Source of the DNA: Rhynochetos jubatus
Lineage: Eukaryota > Chordata > Aves > Eurypygiformes > Rhynochetidae
Direction of reading: 5' to 3'
NCBI GenBank assembly: GCA_027574665.1
Contig: CM050655.1
Location: forward strand, 248,001-312,000
DNA: 64,000 bases
Below the pieces are notes generated by a model. That model made no database searches. It saw nothing but the letters and a program-made list of their open reading frames with translations, and was not told where the DNA came from. Made by a program: the position numbers and the translations under genes. This document shows positions 1-13,118 of this stretch, piece after piece (the stretch's first letter is position 1; each line of letters opens with the position of its first letter).

Positions 1-282
1 TGCTGGGTATGCCTAGATCAGATAAACTAGCCCATGAGCTGACTGGGGACCCCTGGATTTAAGTTCTTTCCCATCCTCAGAGGACTAATATCTACAGCTC
101 CTGCTAACCCAAAGGATCATGCTTCCCTTCTTTTTCAATCCATCAGTTCAAACAAAGGGCTGCTAGGTTTGCTTTAATGATGCTGGGGTTTTGTCTCCCC
201 ATTTTTTTCACCTGAAAGTCAAACAAAAATGTAAAATACAACTATAAAGCAAAAGCCGTAAAACACCAAATTGAGGATTTTA
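1..282. other. Non-coding flank, nothing recognised
   Basis: Single-copy-looking sequence before the first CR1. I see no open frame, repeat or motif that can be supported. Confidence 0.6.
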
Positions 283-690
283 CAGAATCCCAGAATAGCT
301 GAGGATGAAAGGCAGCTATGGAGGTCATCTTGTCAAATCCCCCTGCTCAAGCGGGGCCACCTACGTCCAGTTGACCAGGACCATGTCCATACATCCTTGG
401 AGATATTCAAAAGCTGGAAGTTCCACAACCTCCCTGGGCAACCTATGGCAGCGTTCCATCACCCTCACAGTGAAAAATTGTTTTCTGATGTTCAAAGGGA
501 ACCTCCTGTGATTAAGTTTGTGCCCATTGCCTCTGGTCCTGTCACTGAGCAACACTGATAACAGTCTGGCTCCACCTTCTTTACACCCTTTAGGTATTTA
601 TACACTTTGGTAAGATCCCCCCTTGAGCCTTCTCTTCTCCAGGCTGAACAGACCCAGCTCTCCCAGCCTTCCCTCATAGGAGAGGTACTT
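283..690 (-). mobile_element. CR1 LINE, 5'-truncated 3' tail
   Basis: This is the reverse complement of the 3' end of an avian CR1 non-LTR retrotransposon. It begins at the element's 3' end with a degenerate cagaatcccagaat-type terminus. It then runs through recognisable CR1 phrases: the cccctgctcaagcggggccacct segment, the block around 'acaacctccctgggcaacct', the 'ttgcccattgcctctggtcctgtcactgagca' stretch, and the 'gagccttctcttctccaggctgaa' stretch. It stops near 690, so about 410 bp of the 3' end is present and the endonuclease and reverse transcriptase regions are missing. Such 5' truncation is usual for CR1. Open frames here (271-558, 492-752) are remnants or chance and should not be called genes. 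The subfamily differs from the copies at 50,431 and 61,913, judging by the different 3' terminal sequence. Confidence 0.9.
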
Positions 691-3600
691 GTCAGCCATG
701 CCCAAAAAATGTGACCTTGTGCTATCTTGTTCAATACATACTGTGGCATCACTAGTTGACAACGCAGAACTAGTGGAACAACAAGAGTGGCGCTGCAGTT
801 CTGGTGAGAGTAGTGTTAGCTTGGAGGAACTAAACTGCAGAGATGTAAAAATTTTGGTTTGGGTTTTTTTTCTTTTTTAAAGAGCAATTTGGTCTAAATT
901 AGGAATAGCACTTTGCATTCAGGGATTTCGTTAAAGATAAACATTATTCTTTACTCATCAGCCCAGTCATTTTCAGCATTTGCCAGAGCTGCACTGCATA
1001 CAGCTCTCCAGCATGTTTTCATGGGATGGTAAGGTGGCTGGAGTGCTCTCATCCAACCAGCAAGGGCACAGGTGAGGGAGGAAGGTGTCCCAATAGGACC
1101 GGGTTTCTCACAGCCCCTAGGAGCTCCCCAGGTCATGTCCAGCACACAGGTTCAAAGATTACAGCTAAACACAAAGAGCAGAGTTCACATCACCACCTAC
1201 AAACCAACCTCCTCTGTATTTTACCTTCAGCACAACCAGCACTATGTTTTAAAGCTACTAAAAAGATCAATTAACAAAGATTTGTAAGTAATTAATTGAT
1301 GCTTTTCATTTTCCTGAATGAGAAGGAATTTCACACCGCCTTCACTGTGTTCAATAATTTGAAAATTAATAAAACCAACTATAAACAGCAGTTCTATACC
1401 TAAGGACAAAGGAAAGAGATTTCTTATTCATATATTCCTTTTCACATAAAGAGGTAGTATCTTTGAGAGAATATTGTTAAATATTGCATGTAGGAGTCCT
1501 TAATGTTTAAAACCAGTAACTTATTTATATTTCATTTTTATTTAAAGGCTGCTGATAATCTTAACAGTTGAAATAATGCAAACAGACCATCTTTTTGGAG
1601 TCATTTCCTTTACTGTGTTCCCATATACCCTCTAAGTAAGATACTCAACAAGGGACAAGTTGCATGTAAATTTATTTTGCAGTTTGGGATTGTACTAACA
1701 AAAATGTATTATTTAGCTCCAGGCTATCTCGCTGCATTAGAATTAAATGGCAACTATTTGCTCTTTCAGTGGTGGCAAGAACCACTGGGCTGATGTCAGC
1801 ATCATTTTGAATGCCATTATCACAGTCTCTGGTTCTTTCGAAGGAGCAGGCAGATTTATTTACAACCTAGTGAGTGTCTCACATTTCTTCGAGCATGACA
1901 CCATAGCAAATATCTTTCTTATTCTAGACAAACAGGAGCATATTAGTATTATTAAAAGCTATCTCCTTATTAAGAAGGCTGCAATGACATTCCAAATTCT
2001 ATGGGAAAATTCATTATCACATACCATTTGAGCACCAGTAGGCAACTGCACATATTTACTGTGAGGGAAAAGCCAGAAAGCAGAACACTCTTCTGAGTGC
2101 TTGCCAAAGAGCCATGTGACACGTGCCCAGATCTGGTGTTAAAGCTTTTGGGATTTTTAATGCCTTTTTTTTTTTTTTTCTCCCCAGAAATACTGATGAA
2201 AGAGTAACAAGATACTGAACAAGCCTGAATCCCAGCTGTTATGCTCTTTGGAAAGATACCAGAAACATCTGCACCCTACTCTCCTATTGATAGGCAGAAT
2301 AGGCTGAAGAAATATGAGGACCAAAACACAGGATTGTTTGTTTTTAATGGTTAATGACACTGCAGTTACAAGGTGTGGGGCTTGCCACACTGCAGGCACT
2401 ACCAAATCACACTGGGAATATTCTCTCCATGTCTTTCTTTGCAAGGAGAAAGTGCCTGCAGCCTCAACCATTTGGGCAGAATCTTTCCACAATATCCTAC
2501 TCCAACTGTGAGTATCAGTGCCACAATCTAGCCATAAATTATTAGTTTCTGAGGCTAATTGGACATATACAAAGACACACACTCTCCTGTCTGCCTTTAC
2601 TGATGCCACCCCCTCTTTTTGTCTCTGTTAACTGTGGTATTTAAGATGGAAACATTGTAACAATGCATTCAAAACACACAGCCAACTCAATATTTAGGAA
2701 GTCAAACAAATACTCTCAGAGGAATATCCTCTTCTGGATTCATAGCAAAGGGGGAGGTTGCTTTCAGCACTTGGCAGCATACTTTTTCCACAAGCAAAAC
2801 ACCACTCAGCCAGCCCTTGATGCAGCCTTGGCTTAGCCACAGTCTCTCTTCTTTCCCCAGGTTGGTCTTGACACAGACTGATCCCAAAAGCCCTTTGGCC
2901 TAACTGCTATAGAAACAAAGCTGCCAAACTTCGCTCTAACATAAGAATGTAACCTTTTCTGGACATTAAAGCAAAAAATAATCAAAGTTCATGAACACCC
3001 TCTTAGCAAAGCCTTCCTCAATTACAGAACAGAACAAGATCAGGTTCCTTCTGGAAATTTCATTAATAGTTTATTCACGCCTTTCGGTCTCTGCCATTTT
3101 CAACTTAGGATAGTCATCTGATTCTAAAATAGAGAATGAAATACAAACATTCCCAGATTTCTTGAATCTTAGTTCAAGGTAGAATTTACACACCCTTCTA
3201 TCTAGACACATAATATCGGCAGATGGGAAAAAAATGCGGGCTGTTCAATGTTCATCAAATATTAAAATGTATCCTTGTATTCTGCATGCCCATTCCCTAG
3301 AGAAGGTCTGCAAACCTTCTATAACATTTAACTTGAACTGCTTCAGGCAGAGGCAGCTGAAGACTACCACTACTTCAGAACTGATGTTCCTACATTTTAA
3401 AATTACATTTTTCCATCACCTGCAGGCCAAACTCATACTGGCTTTTAGATGGCAGAATATAAAAAACAATAATCACAATATTTATCATTCAGCTCCTAAG
3501 CTTTGCACTATCTTGATAAATATATGGTCAGCAAGTGTTGGGTTTTAGTCAAATACAGACTAGAAGAACATTTTTTGCTACTGCTGATATTAAGTATATA

Positions 3601-4954
3601 AAGATAAATAAGGGGAACACATTCATATGGCTAGATATCATTGCCATCTTGATTATACCTTCAGCCTCCAACTAAAAACGCCCTATTCTTGTTTGGACCA
3701 ATATTCAGCCATTTACCACTGCAAATATTGCCAGGCAATGGACAAATGAAGAGATGGAGCCATCTAAGATCTGAAGGCACAAAACTGTTGAAGTGGAAAT
3801 TAAATATTGATTAAATAATAATTAAAATCCTATTTCATGTTTTTAAAGTTGAACCAAAAAGCAATTAATGTATTGAAGTCCATTAAAGTCTTTATTTTAA
3901 CGAGTTCTCTGACAAAGGCACACAGTTTGGTCTCTTATGTCCTCAGTAGATGGCTCATCTGACTTTGGTTTCATTAATGTATACAACATTATAAATGGGA
4001 AGCGTATAGACAGCATAGCTCACTCCCTACTTTATTTCCCTATCTGGATTTAAACTCAGCCATTGTGGCCTAGCAGAGATATTCCTACAGATTTGCAACA
4101 CAGACAGCATCGCTAACGAAAAATGAGGCATATAAGCAGCTAACTCTAACTTTTAATATGTTTACAAGGGCACAAATACATCTTCTCTTGCCATCCATTT
4201 TAACAGAGTGCAGGCCCAGTAATGCACATGAACCAACATAAATGAAACAACTTACATAGAACAAAAGCAGTGGCAAACACTGTCTACTTCTCATCAGGAA
4301 AAAGACAAATGTAAAGAGAAAAAAGCAACAGAGGAAGCAAGTTTTGACAACTTTATTAGGAGAGAGTGTTTTATAATCAACAGAAAAAGGAAACACAAGA
4401 TGGGCAGCAAAGGCACCTCCTGTGAAGACAAGAGAAACAGTCCCATTACTCCAAGTAGCAGTGCCTGTAAACAGTGCAAAGGAAAAACCCTATGCCACCA
4501 GTGACAATATTTCACACATTGCCACCTTCTCAGAGACACCTGTCATGAAGCAAAACTAAATACTAAAAATAAGATTTTCCATAGTCAGGATACATTAAAC
4601 AAAAAAAAAAAAAACTAACAAAAAAAAACCCAAAACAAAACACACGCACCTACAAAAGGGAAATCCCACTGAAATCTCAAGACCAAGAACAGAAGTGATC
4701 AGCTGAGTAGTGGGGACATTGCTTTCTCAGTTTCACCCTTGACTAGTAAAAGCAGCAGGCACCAGGGACACAAGTTCAAGTGCAGCCTGTAACAGCAAGT
4801 CCTGCAGCATCTGCTTCTGGGTTGTTTCTCCTCTCTGGTACTCTTGGAGAGGCCACAGCTGCCCCAAATTTAACACAAAATCAGAGCGGTAGTGGTAAGC
4901 AGATGCTCCTACCTCTCCACCCCCAAAGATGGTTGTAACTCTAAGTCACATATG
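691..4954. other. AT-rich non-coding sequence
   Basis: No exon, RNA gene or transposon recognised. There is a poly(A) run at 4601-4614 and an A-rich tail around 4621-4640. Open frames at 2157-2609 (-) and 4085-4539 (-) lack any recognisable domain, have chance-like composition and are not supported as genes. Confidence 0.5.
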
Positions 4955-5215
4955 ATTTTCTTAAGTGATTAGTATATTTCTAATCAAATTGAGAAGCTGA
5001 TTAGTAAATTCAATATTTGATTAGCTACCTCCATGATGCAAAGAATTAGATATTAATCAAAGCTCATAGAAGATAAGCACCACCATCCTCACACTCAAAC
5101 CAAGCACCTGTATTTCACAAGGGGAAAAGTAATGATTATTAAAACCAATGAATTGTAGCTCTTTGATTAGTTCCAGGTATTTTTTTCCTCACCTAATCAA
5201 GGTAATTATACAATA
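4955..5215. promoter_or_regulatory. Candidate enhancer: GATTA/TAATC and TCF-like motif cluster
   Basis: Eight GATTA or TAATC five-mers lie within about 230 bp, starting at 4967, 4981, 4999, 5019, 5054, 5134, 5165 and 5194. Four are in the longer form GATTAG. Two are fused to a TCF/LEF-type core: CTTTGATTAG at 5161-5170 and the inverted ATTAATCAAAG at 5052-5062. Under a rough 60 percent A+T random model I would expect fewer than one such five-mer on both strands in this length. Known biology: TAATC is bound by K50 homeodomains of the OTX/PITX class, TAAT-type cores by many homeodomains, and CTTTGAT by TCF/LEF. Enhancer function is inference. An old AT-rich repeat could also generate the pattern. 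Confidence 0.35.
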
Positions 5216-7787
5216 CATCTTTGAAAATATATGCAGTATTTAACAAAGCAGGACTGATACACTGGTGCTCAAAAAAAAAGACTTCCCTCACTGCTCCTCC
5301 ATCTAGTTAATACTCTCTTCTGTAAGATGACCTGCTATTGAAAATTTCACGCAAACAGCTGCCCCCTGCCTTACTGGTATTGGCATAAAAGAGTCACTCA
5401 AACTATCATACCAACACCATGTTTGTTCCACAGGTGACAGAAGATGGTAAATAGGGTTCTCAGTGGTTTAAAATGTTTGGGTTTTTTTTTTTAAAGTAAA
5501 GAAAAAAAAAAAGCATCTGCTGGTGTCAAGACAATTTCTTGGCAGCACTCAGCAAGAGGACAGCTTTCAGCTGATTAGCTGTGCCTTCATAACTAAAGAG
5601 TCAACACAGTCACAGGGAATTACTTCAAGCTGGTTTAGAAGTTAGATTCATCAGTAACAAACTTAAAATACATTCTACCCTGAGTGATCCCAACACAGGG
5701 CTAGATGTGTATGCCTAATTGATTCTGGGTTTGGGTTTTTTTATTTAAACTTGAGAAGTCAGTGTCTGTCTACCTTAAACCTTTACTTCTGCAGTATTTA
5801 TATTCTATCTGTTCTGAAAAGTTTGAACAATGCATTTGGGGTTTTGTTTCTTAAATGCTTCCAAGTACGCATACTCTAATGGTATGATTTTTCAAAGAAT
5901 ATTATAGCTAACTTTAATCATACTATAAATTCCAAGGTATACATTTTCACTTAGATGAGAATTAAAAATCTTAATTAATTCTTCTCTGCTACAGCCAGCA
6001 AGTATAATTCAACCAGCTTTATCATCCCCTGCATCAGTTATTTGATGAAAACAAAAAACACATTAGCCATTATCCAACTGCTATATCTCTCCTGCCAAAG
6101 AGATCCAAAGGAATCCATTTAGGTCCCACTTAACAAGCCGAGCTATCCAAGAAAACAAATATTAGTCATCAAACTTTTCCTTCAGTTACCATCACTATTG
6201 AAACCTGTGCCATTAAAACATTTTCTTTTCCAAATTCTCTCTATTCTTTCTTTCCTCCTTATGCTAGAAAAACCCACACCCATTAAAATGTGATTACTCA
6301 TCAGTTTTCCCATATTGACATAAGTGCATTTGTTTCTGAATGGCTCAAAGCATTAATATGAAAATTTTCATAAAATATAGCTTGACTAAACTCTTATATT
6401 GGGTAATACCATCTTTCCCACCTTAAATAACAAAAAATATGAAAAAACCCCAGAAGATTCACTACAAAACGTTCACCTAATACTGTAACAAAAATCACTG
6501 TATTTGTGTTCAACTGTGACATAACATTACTAATTGAACACAAGTCTGTTGTCTTACAAATGATACAGGGTTGGAAATTATGTTTCACTCCTAAAGCACA
6601 TGTGGAGTGGGAGTGCTGCACGTAACAATTCTGAAGCAAAGTGGAACAGTTGGTGAGATAGTGCAACTCAAATTGACTGGAGGCATTAAAAGAGTTCACA
6701 GGAAGCAGCAAACGTAAGATTTCTCCATTATGTTGTTTTATTACACAACAGATAAATAGAATTTCAGTATCTGCACTCATAAAACACAAGGACATCTCCA
6801 CTTAGTGCCACAGAGCGGAGAACATGTTGCACTAAGAGGGTCCACAGCAGGTTACACACTTACTGATACTTCCCCCAACACTTAATGTACTTGTCCTGGC
6901 TTTGATGCGGTGCCTCCCAGATGTCCTGTTAAAACCTGTGAACTTCAGCATCCTTAAACCAGCTGCCCCTGCCGTGTAAAGTAGCCCAAATGTGGTTCCC
7001 ATTGAAAACTGTGTCCTGTTTGTTTGTTTGTTTTTCTGCTGTTAAACAGACTTCAGTCTATTATATAGCCTGCACTGTGTTGAGATGAAGGATGCTCAAG
7101 GAACACTGGATGACTGGTATCCCATTGGGGCCCTCAAGAAAACAAGTTTTCCACCTCAGGAGGCTACTTCTTAGAGAAGATTTTAAATAAATACACCTCA
7201 AAATTATTTCACAGCTGTGAAAGTACCTTAACTCTACAATCAAACTGAAAGACCAGGGCAGGCTTATAGGAGTAAAGCATTGGTATCCAACTGTGCTACA
7301 AAAAGCAGGCTTTTTCTGTACCCTCCCTCTGGTTTGTTGGAGTTCAAACAATAACTACTACACATTTAAGTGTCTTTCAGGAGCCTTAATTTATGTTATT
7401 TTAAGCTACTGTAAGAACATTTCAATAGCAGTATAGAAGATAATTAGGAAGCTTCCTGACAGCAATCTGAACTTTGTAGAGCTTCTGCCTCATAATCTCT
7501 AATGCCAGTTTGGTTTTTTTTTTAAAGTTAGGTACAATTTCCCCCACACACTCCACCCTTGCCAGTGGAGAGTTTCACACCTGTGGGGAGTAGATGAGGC
7601 CTTCTACTGCCTCATTTTCTTCTCTAATAAACTAAAGTTGTTAAACCTGCAGCAGTTCAGCCAGTCTGGATAGCTGCTGGAGCTTATAGGATACACCCCT
7701 ACAAGCCCCAGGGTACTCTTTCTGATAGGCCAAACAACCTCAAAACATCTTCCTAAATATTTAATGAAGAGGTGTACATGACATGGC
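5216..7787. other. AT-rich non-coding sequence
   Basis: Nothing coding recognised. There is a short (TTTG)n tract near 7018-7034 and homopolymer A and T runs near 5477-5512. The frame at 6394-6801 (-) has no recognisable domain. Confidence 0.5.
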
Positions 7788-7812
7788 GGGGGGGGGGGGG
7801 GGGGGGGGGGGG
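7788..7812 (+). repeat. Poly(G) run, 25 bases
   Basis: Twenty-five consecutive G residues, followed by C and three more G. Any four G triplets can form a G-quadruplex on this strand. The glycine- or proline-rich short frames at 7753-7968 exist only because of this run. Exact length is unreliable because sequencing slips on such runs. Confidence 0.95.
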
Positions 7813-7980
7813 CGGGAAGAAAAAGTTGATGAAAACATCATTAACTCTTTGCAAAACCTGCCCTCTGAAATTCACTTCATTCAGACAAATACAGGCAGGT
7901 GTCATTCCCATTATCATTCTCTTGTCACTCCTTGAGACATGGATTTTGCTTTGATACTCAGCCTTCACTGCTCTGCTGCC

Positions 7981-7999
7981 TTTTTTTTTTTTTTTTTTT
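7981..7999 (+). repeat. Poly(T) run, 19 bases
   Basis: Uninterrupted T run ending in C at 8000. No retrotransposed gene body was recognised on either side, so it is listed as a simple repeat only. Confidence 0.9.
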
Positions 8000-10900
8000 C
8001 CTATTTATGTCCTAGAAAAATAAAGCTAAGTTTCTAAACCCCATGCTTGGAAGTAAAACCAATGCAACACAGGGCAATGCAGTCTTCAGAGCACTGGGAC
8101 AGACTGCAGCACGGTATAAATTGCTTCAGTCTTTTCAGGGTCTTATAAAGTCCAGCACCTAAAGTTCACAATGTAAATGTCAGAGCTGTTAGCTTTAACT
8201 GCCATTTGTTTTTGCAGAAGCATCCAGCTAACAGGCTTATTCTAGCATTCCCAAACTGTTTCCAAAACTTTCTAGGTGCGAGAAACCCCAAGTATTTTCT
8301 CCCCAAAGCTCCAAATTTACTTCTGTCAATATTTGGGATGCACTTAGGTATTGTTAAAAAAAAAAAAAAATCAACTCAAAGCCTGAAAATTAATTGGGAA
8401 CATAAAATAGGATTCAATATCATAATAGGTAGCAGCATTAATGCCTGGCTTTATTCTCATTTTGTTTATTTAATTAAAACCTACAACTTAAAAAAAGCTG
8501 CTGCAACAGAATTTCCATTCTACCAAATGATATGCTGCAAAACCAATTTTTGTCACATACCTTAGATCCAGACTGCCCGCCTTCATAAAGCATCAGCTAC
8601 ATCAAAAGAACTGAAGTACCAAAGTATCAAAACAAATGTTTATTTTATTTTTAATATATTTTAATAAGAAAAATAATACCTGGATAAAGCAGAGAGAACT
8701 AACTGAAATCTTTCACTGGGGGAAAGTTTGCAGAATGATCTCAACTGTTGACTGCTCTCTTGGTGTGACTGCCAGGGCCCCAGGTGCACCTGCACAGGCA
8801 ATCATTGCTCTCAACAGTCTCACCTGGGATCCCCACCTACTCCCACACAAGTATTCCTTCCTCAGAAGGAAGATAAGCCTAGCACAGGAGGGTCTCAAAT
8901 ACGTAAGAATATCTGAGAACAAATCTAAGTCCTTCCACAGTTTCTGCAGCCATGAAATCAAATAGTACAGAAGTCCTTGTTTGGACACAAAAAAATACAG
9001 GAAATAGAAATGGGGGGTTTTCCCCTTAATTATCTTTGCAAGCAAAGACTTTCCAAGGAACAATATTTCTTTTAAGGCATACTACTTGCAAGTTCAAGAT
9101 ACAAAATTACACATATTTAAATACTAGCACTTTGCTTACATGCCCCTACGATGTATCTTTTACTCTAGGTACAGATACAAAAGCATTCACATGCATCATG
9201 ATTCCCAAATGCAGACCCTATTTGATACTAAAGAATCATATTGATACATGCACTTGGAAAAGTAAGTAATTTGCAAACTCATACCTCTACTGTGTATCAG
9301 AATATCATAAAGTCCTCTGATTGCAAGTGATGTTTTATATTAGGAAAAGCACATAATAGGGTGGATGTCCAGTATTTGAAACAGGTGTTGTAAATAGCTC
9401 CATCCCAACCTCAACCAACAACATGCCTACATGCTGAGACAAGAGAGAAAAGGGAATGCTCCTCAATACCGTTTTATTCCCTACCAGCAGGGCTAAGTAC
9501 TAACGATGCATAAATGTTTCCAGAAAAAAATGTTAAGAGCTTGGAGGCCATATGTTATCATCACAGCTACACTACTGAACAGAAATATGGCTTTATTTGT
9601 GTGTTTACAGGAGTAACAGCAGACTCCACAACTAATTAAGGTTTTAATAATATTTTCTCATACTACAAAATCTGTCTAAGGATATATCTCCTAAGTCTCC
9701 CTACAGAAGTTATAGTAGTACTTCTCTACGTTCTTATATACCTGTTTATCACCAGCATAATTATTAATGTATGTACCTCCCATTTTCTGGTACTGGAAGT
9801 TCAAAATGTGTCTTAAGTGTCACTCAGCTTGAAACTACGACATTCATGACAGAGAAAGCTCAAGCAGTCTCTTCATGTGATTACCCTCTGACTGTCACCC
9901 AGTGAAGTAATAATTCATCCCAAAGCCCAGTGGGCTGAAAGAAAAGACCATAAGGAAAAGTAAAGTCTCAAGTGACTTTGGCTACTCCCTGTTCAAGTAC
10001 AAGCTTAAACGGTCAGATTCAAACCTGAAATAATCAATGTGCTTCAACAATGCTAAGAAAAAAAGGAAAGCACCAAGTTGGGCATAAACCAAAACTACCT
10101 GTATCTGCCTAAAAATAAATCAAAGAATCCCCAAACCTTTTTAATGTATTCAATTGACTCAAAAAAAAAAAAAAAAAAAATCCAGCACCATCCACAGCCA
10201 GAAATAAAAACAAAAAATAACAAAACAAAACAAACAAACAAAAAAACCCCACCACATTCTACAAGAAATATAGAGTAGACATGAATCTGTCTATCCAGGG
10301 AAAATGGAACTACTGTGAATGATGAAAATTCTGACTCCATCACAAGTGCTGCAATATTTAATATTTACTTAAAATCTATTTTTCATCATGTTTTCTTAAG
10401 ATTACTGAAATCTGCAGCTCTTGCTTAAAATAAAGACTCCCAGGTCACCTGGGCATGATTGCAAGTGCAGCCTTCTTCACAGAGCTTGAAGTTTGAATTG
10501 GAACGAAGGTCTCACCTTGTATGACCCAAGAAAATGGTTAGGTTTTAATGTTTATCTGCTTCGCACATCTTACTGATATTTGTTTGAATGTTTTCAAGTT
10601 AATGAGTAAAATGGAGTTTATTAAGATGGTATTAGTTTAAAAAAGCACTTGAGAATGAAAGATACTATTATTTTATTCTTGCCCAAGTAACTGTCACGCC
10701 TAAACAACATCAATACATTCATAGAATCTGATGAGTGAAAGGATTGCCAAAACCTTTTGATAGAGTAAGCTCTCACACACTGACACCGAGTAGCAGAGAT
10801 GTCCATGTGCCCACCAGCAGCAATGCACACAGGGAGCTCATCCAGAAGCAAAAGCCCACAGTCCACACAGCAGCACAAATAGCTATGTGACAGCCTCAGA

Positions 10901-13113
10901 AAGATGCAACTTCCCAATGACTTCAGCTAGCATCAGCTGGAAACCCACAGTGCAGCCTCACTATACTGCAGCAGGCTGCCAGTAAAACTGGTCTGAGATG
11001 AGCGAGACAGAATGAGAACAAAATAGAGAAGAGAAAGAAGAATGTGCTCTGAACTCCTTGTATATAAAAATAAAATTGGGAAAAACGTGCACTGTTCCAA
11101 GTGAAAATGAAGAGATTAAATAATCAGTTATGATAAATGAAACAGCACCAAGCAAACCCCTTCATCCCTTTGAAATATTGGATGTGGCAAGATCAGAGTG
11201 GTTCTATGCCAAGAGAAAATTAGCAGCATGAGATGTTCACATCACACACTTGCAGTGGGCACATGGCACAGAGAGACAACACTGTGTGTGCCTGTGTGTG
11301 TAAACAATTGATCCCCAATTACCTACCATACAAATTGGTCACATATGCAATTTTCTCTGTGCATGGACATGAAGGGAAAATATCTCTCCTCTTCTCTCGT
11401 CCATAGTATTGCCAGGGGAACCTTAATTAGTCATCAAGCTTGCACGTCATTTGAAAAAAAAATTTAAAACTTTAAAGTGTTTTATAAGAAAACATCTGAT
11501 TTAATAACCCAAATAAAGCCTGGCTGTTAATTCAAGGCTACATTTTATAAGTGAATGTAATTAATCTAAGTTGTGACAATGGATTTGAGTGCTTATCTTA
11601 GTGTTTCCATTTTTGTGCTTTCCAGAAATGTTGACAAACTGCACACAGAAAACAGAGTACAACAGAACATCACACGACACTGGAATTGGGGCAGCACAAG
11701 TTGCCCAGCTAAATGACTCAAAATATTTCAAGAGAAGTGAGCAAATAATGTATTACTTCCAGGTTTCTCTCTTCAGTGCTCCCAAAGGGGATTTTTCTTT
11801 TGACTTAGTGATCTTTAGATTTGGTTACTTTTCACACCTCAGTCACACACAGTGAAAAAACTACAGAGATCATCTGATTTTTTTTTTACTTCAGTGCCAA
11901 CAAGTCGTATTTGATTAATTTTCTGCAATCAATCATAAAATTATTTCTCTATTCATTTATTAACATCCTATCATTATATAGCTATTTGCAATTATTGTTA
12001 TTTTTACAGGATAGAGGGAGACAATACTAATTTACATATGTAATGAACAAAACCCTTGCTCACAAAGAGGTAATGAGAGCAACAACTTGTGCAGCCCAAA
12101 GAAATGGTTTGGCCTTTAACCGTAAGTTTCATGGGCCTTGAAGTTGTCCCAACGGACTAGGTTATCTTCACTCTGCTAACCAATTGCTGAAGAATACACA
12201 TACAAAATCTTAGCTGTGGATCTTTGTGTCCTTAGTGACTGCAGAACTAACAGAATTTCAAAACAAATCCATGGCCGACTGCCCAGTTACCATGAAATAC
12301 TTTTATGCAGGCCGTGGAATTTAATAGATTTAAATCCAGCTATGTTAATAGAGAGGCACTATCACTGAACTAACCCTTTCCAGTGCATTTACTGACTCAC
12401 AGATAGTTCATCCTGCCTGACCCTCCTGGGAAAGGTGAATAAATAAAAGGACAGTTATAAAGAATCGCATGCTATTGTGCTTATGGACACTATATCTGAA
12501 GCATGATTACTTTCTAGTACATTTAATCTAAATTACTAGTAATAGACCATTTAACCCATTTACTTCTTATTTCAATGAAAGAGTAAGATTTAAATGCCCT
12601 CCTTCCCCCTCCCAGTAATTTCTATAAAATAACAGTAATTCAAATTGTAACACCTATTACACTGGAATACAAGAAAACTGGATAAGCAAGCACTTTTCGT
12701 GACTTTTTCCTATCTCCTAAATCAGATATAAACCAAAACCCAACAGTTGTCTAAGACAAATATGCAAGTACAAAATAATACATCACTGTAAATCGAAGAA
12801 AAAAATATGCTGAACACAGAGTTAATAACCATATATTAAATTGTAGGGTCACAGGAAACAGAATTTTACATCTTGCATTCTGTCAACTTCCAAACAGAAT
12901 AGCTCTGGAAGATTAAAATTTTAGAAGTTTCCAAAAGGTTATCAACTAAAAGCATATACACAAATTTACCAGTTAAACCTTTTCCACACCTCACCAAGGA
13001 TATAAAAAATTTGCAACTTTCTCTCTAAATTACACAGATCTCTGTTTGGGATTAAATTTGAAGATCAACTTATATCATTTATCAGGTCCATACTATGTAC
13101 AAATTGCACAGCG
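8000..13113. other. AT-rich non-coding sequence with A-rich simple repeats
   Basis: No exon or transposon recognised. There is a 20-base poly(A) at 10161-10180 followed by a CAAA/CAAAA-rich stretch at about 10,205-10,247, and a short GT-rich tract near 11,283-11,304. Open frames at 8206-8565, 8713-9063, 10095-10343, 10621-10917 and 11589-11855 have no recognisable domain. Those at 10078-10343 simply translate the A-rich repeat. Confidence 0.5.
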
Positions 13114-13118
13114 CATAC

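Noticed and set aside
2157..2609. 150-aa minus-strand open frame
   Set aside because: No recognisable domain; part comes from a T-rich run near 2,165-2,180; no splice or promoter context.
4085..4539. Hydrophobic minus-strand frames resembling membrane proteins
   Set aside because: Hydrophobicity follows from A-rich + strand sequence read in reverse; two frames overlap and neither matches a known family.
10161..10251. Poly(A) and CAAA-rich tract as the tail of a processed pseudogene
   Set aside because: No recognisable gene body or target-site duplication upstream.
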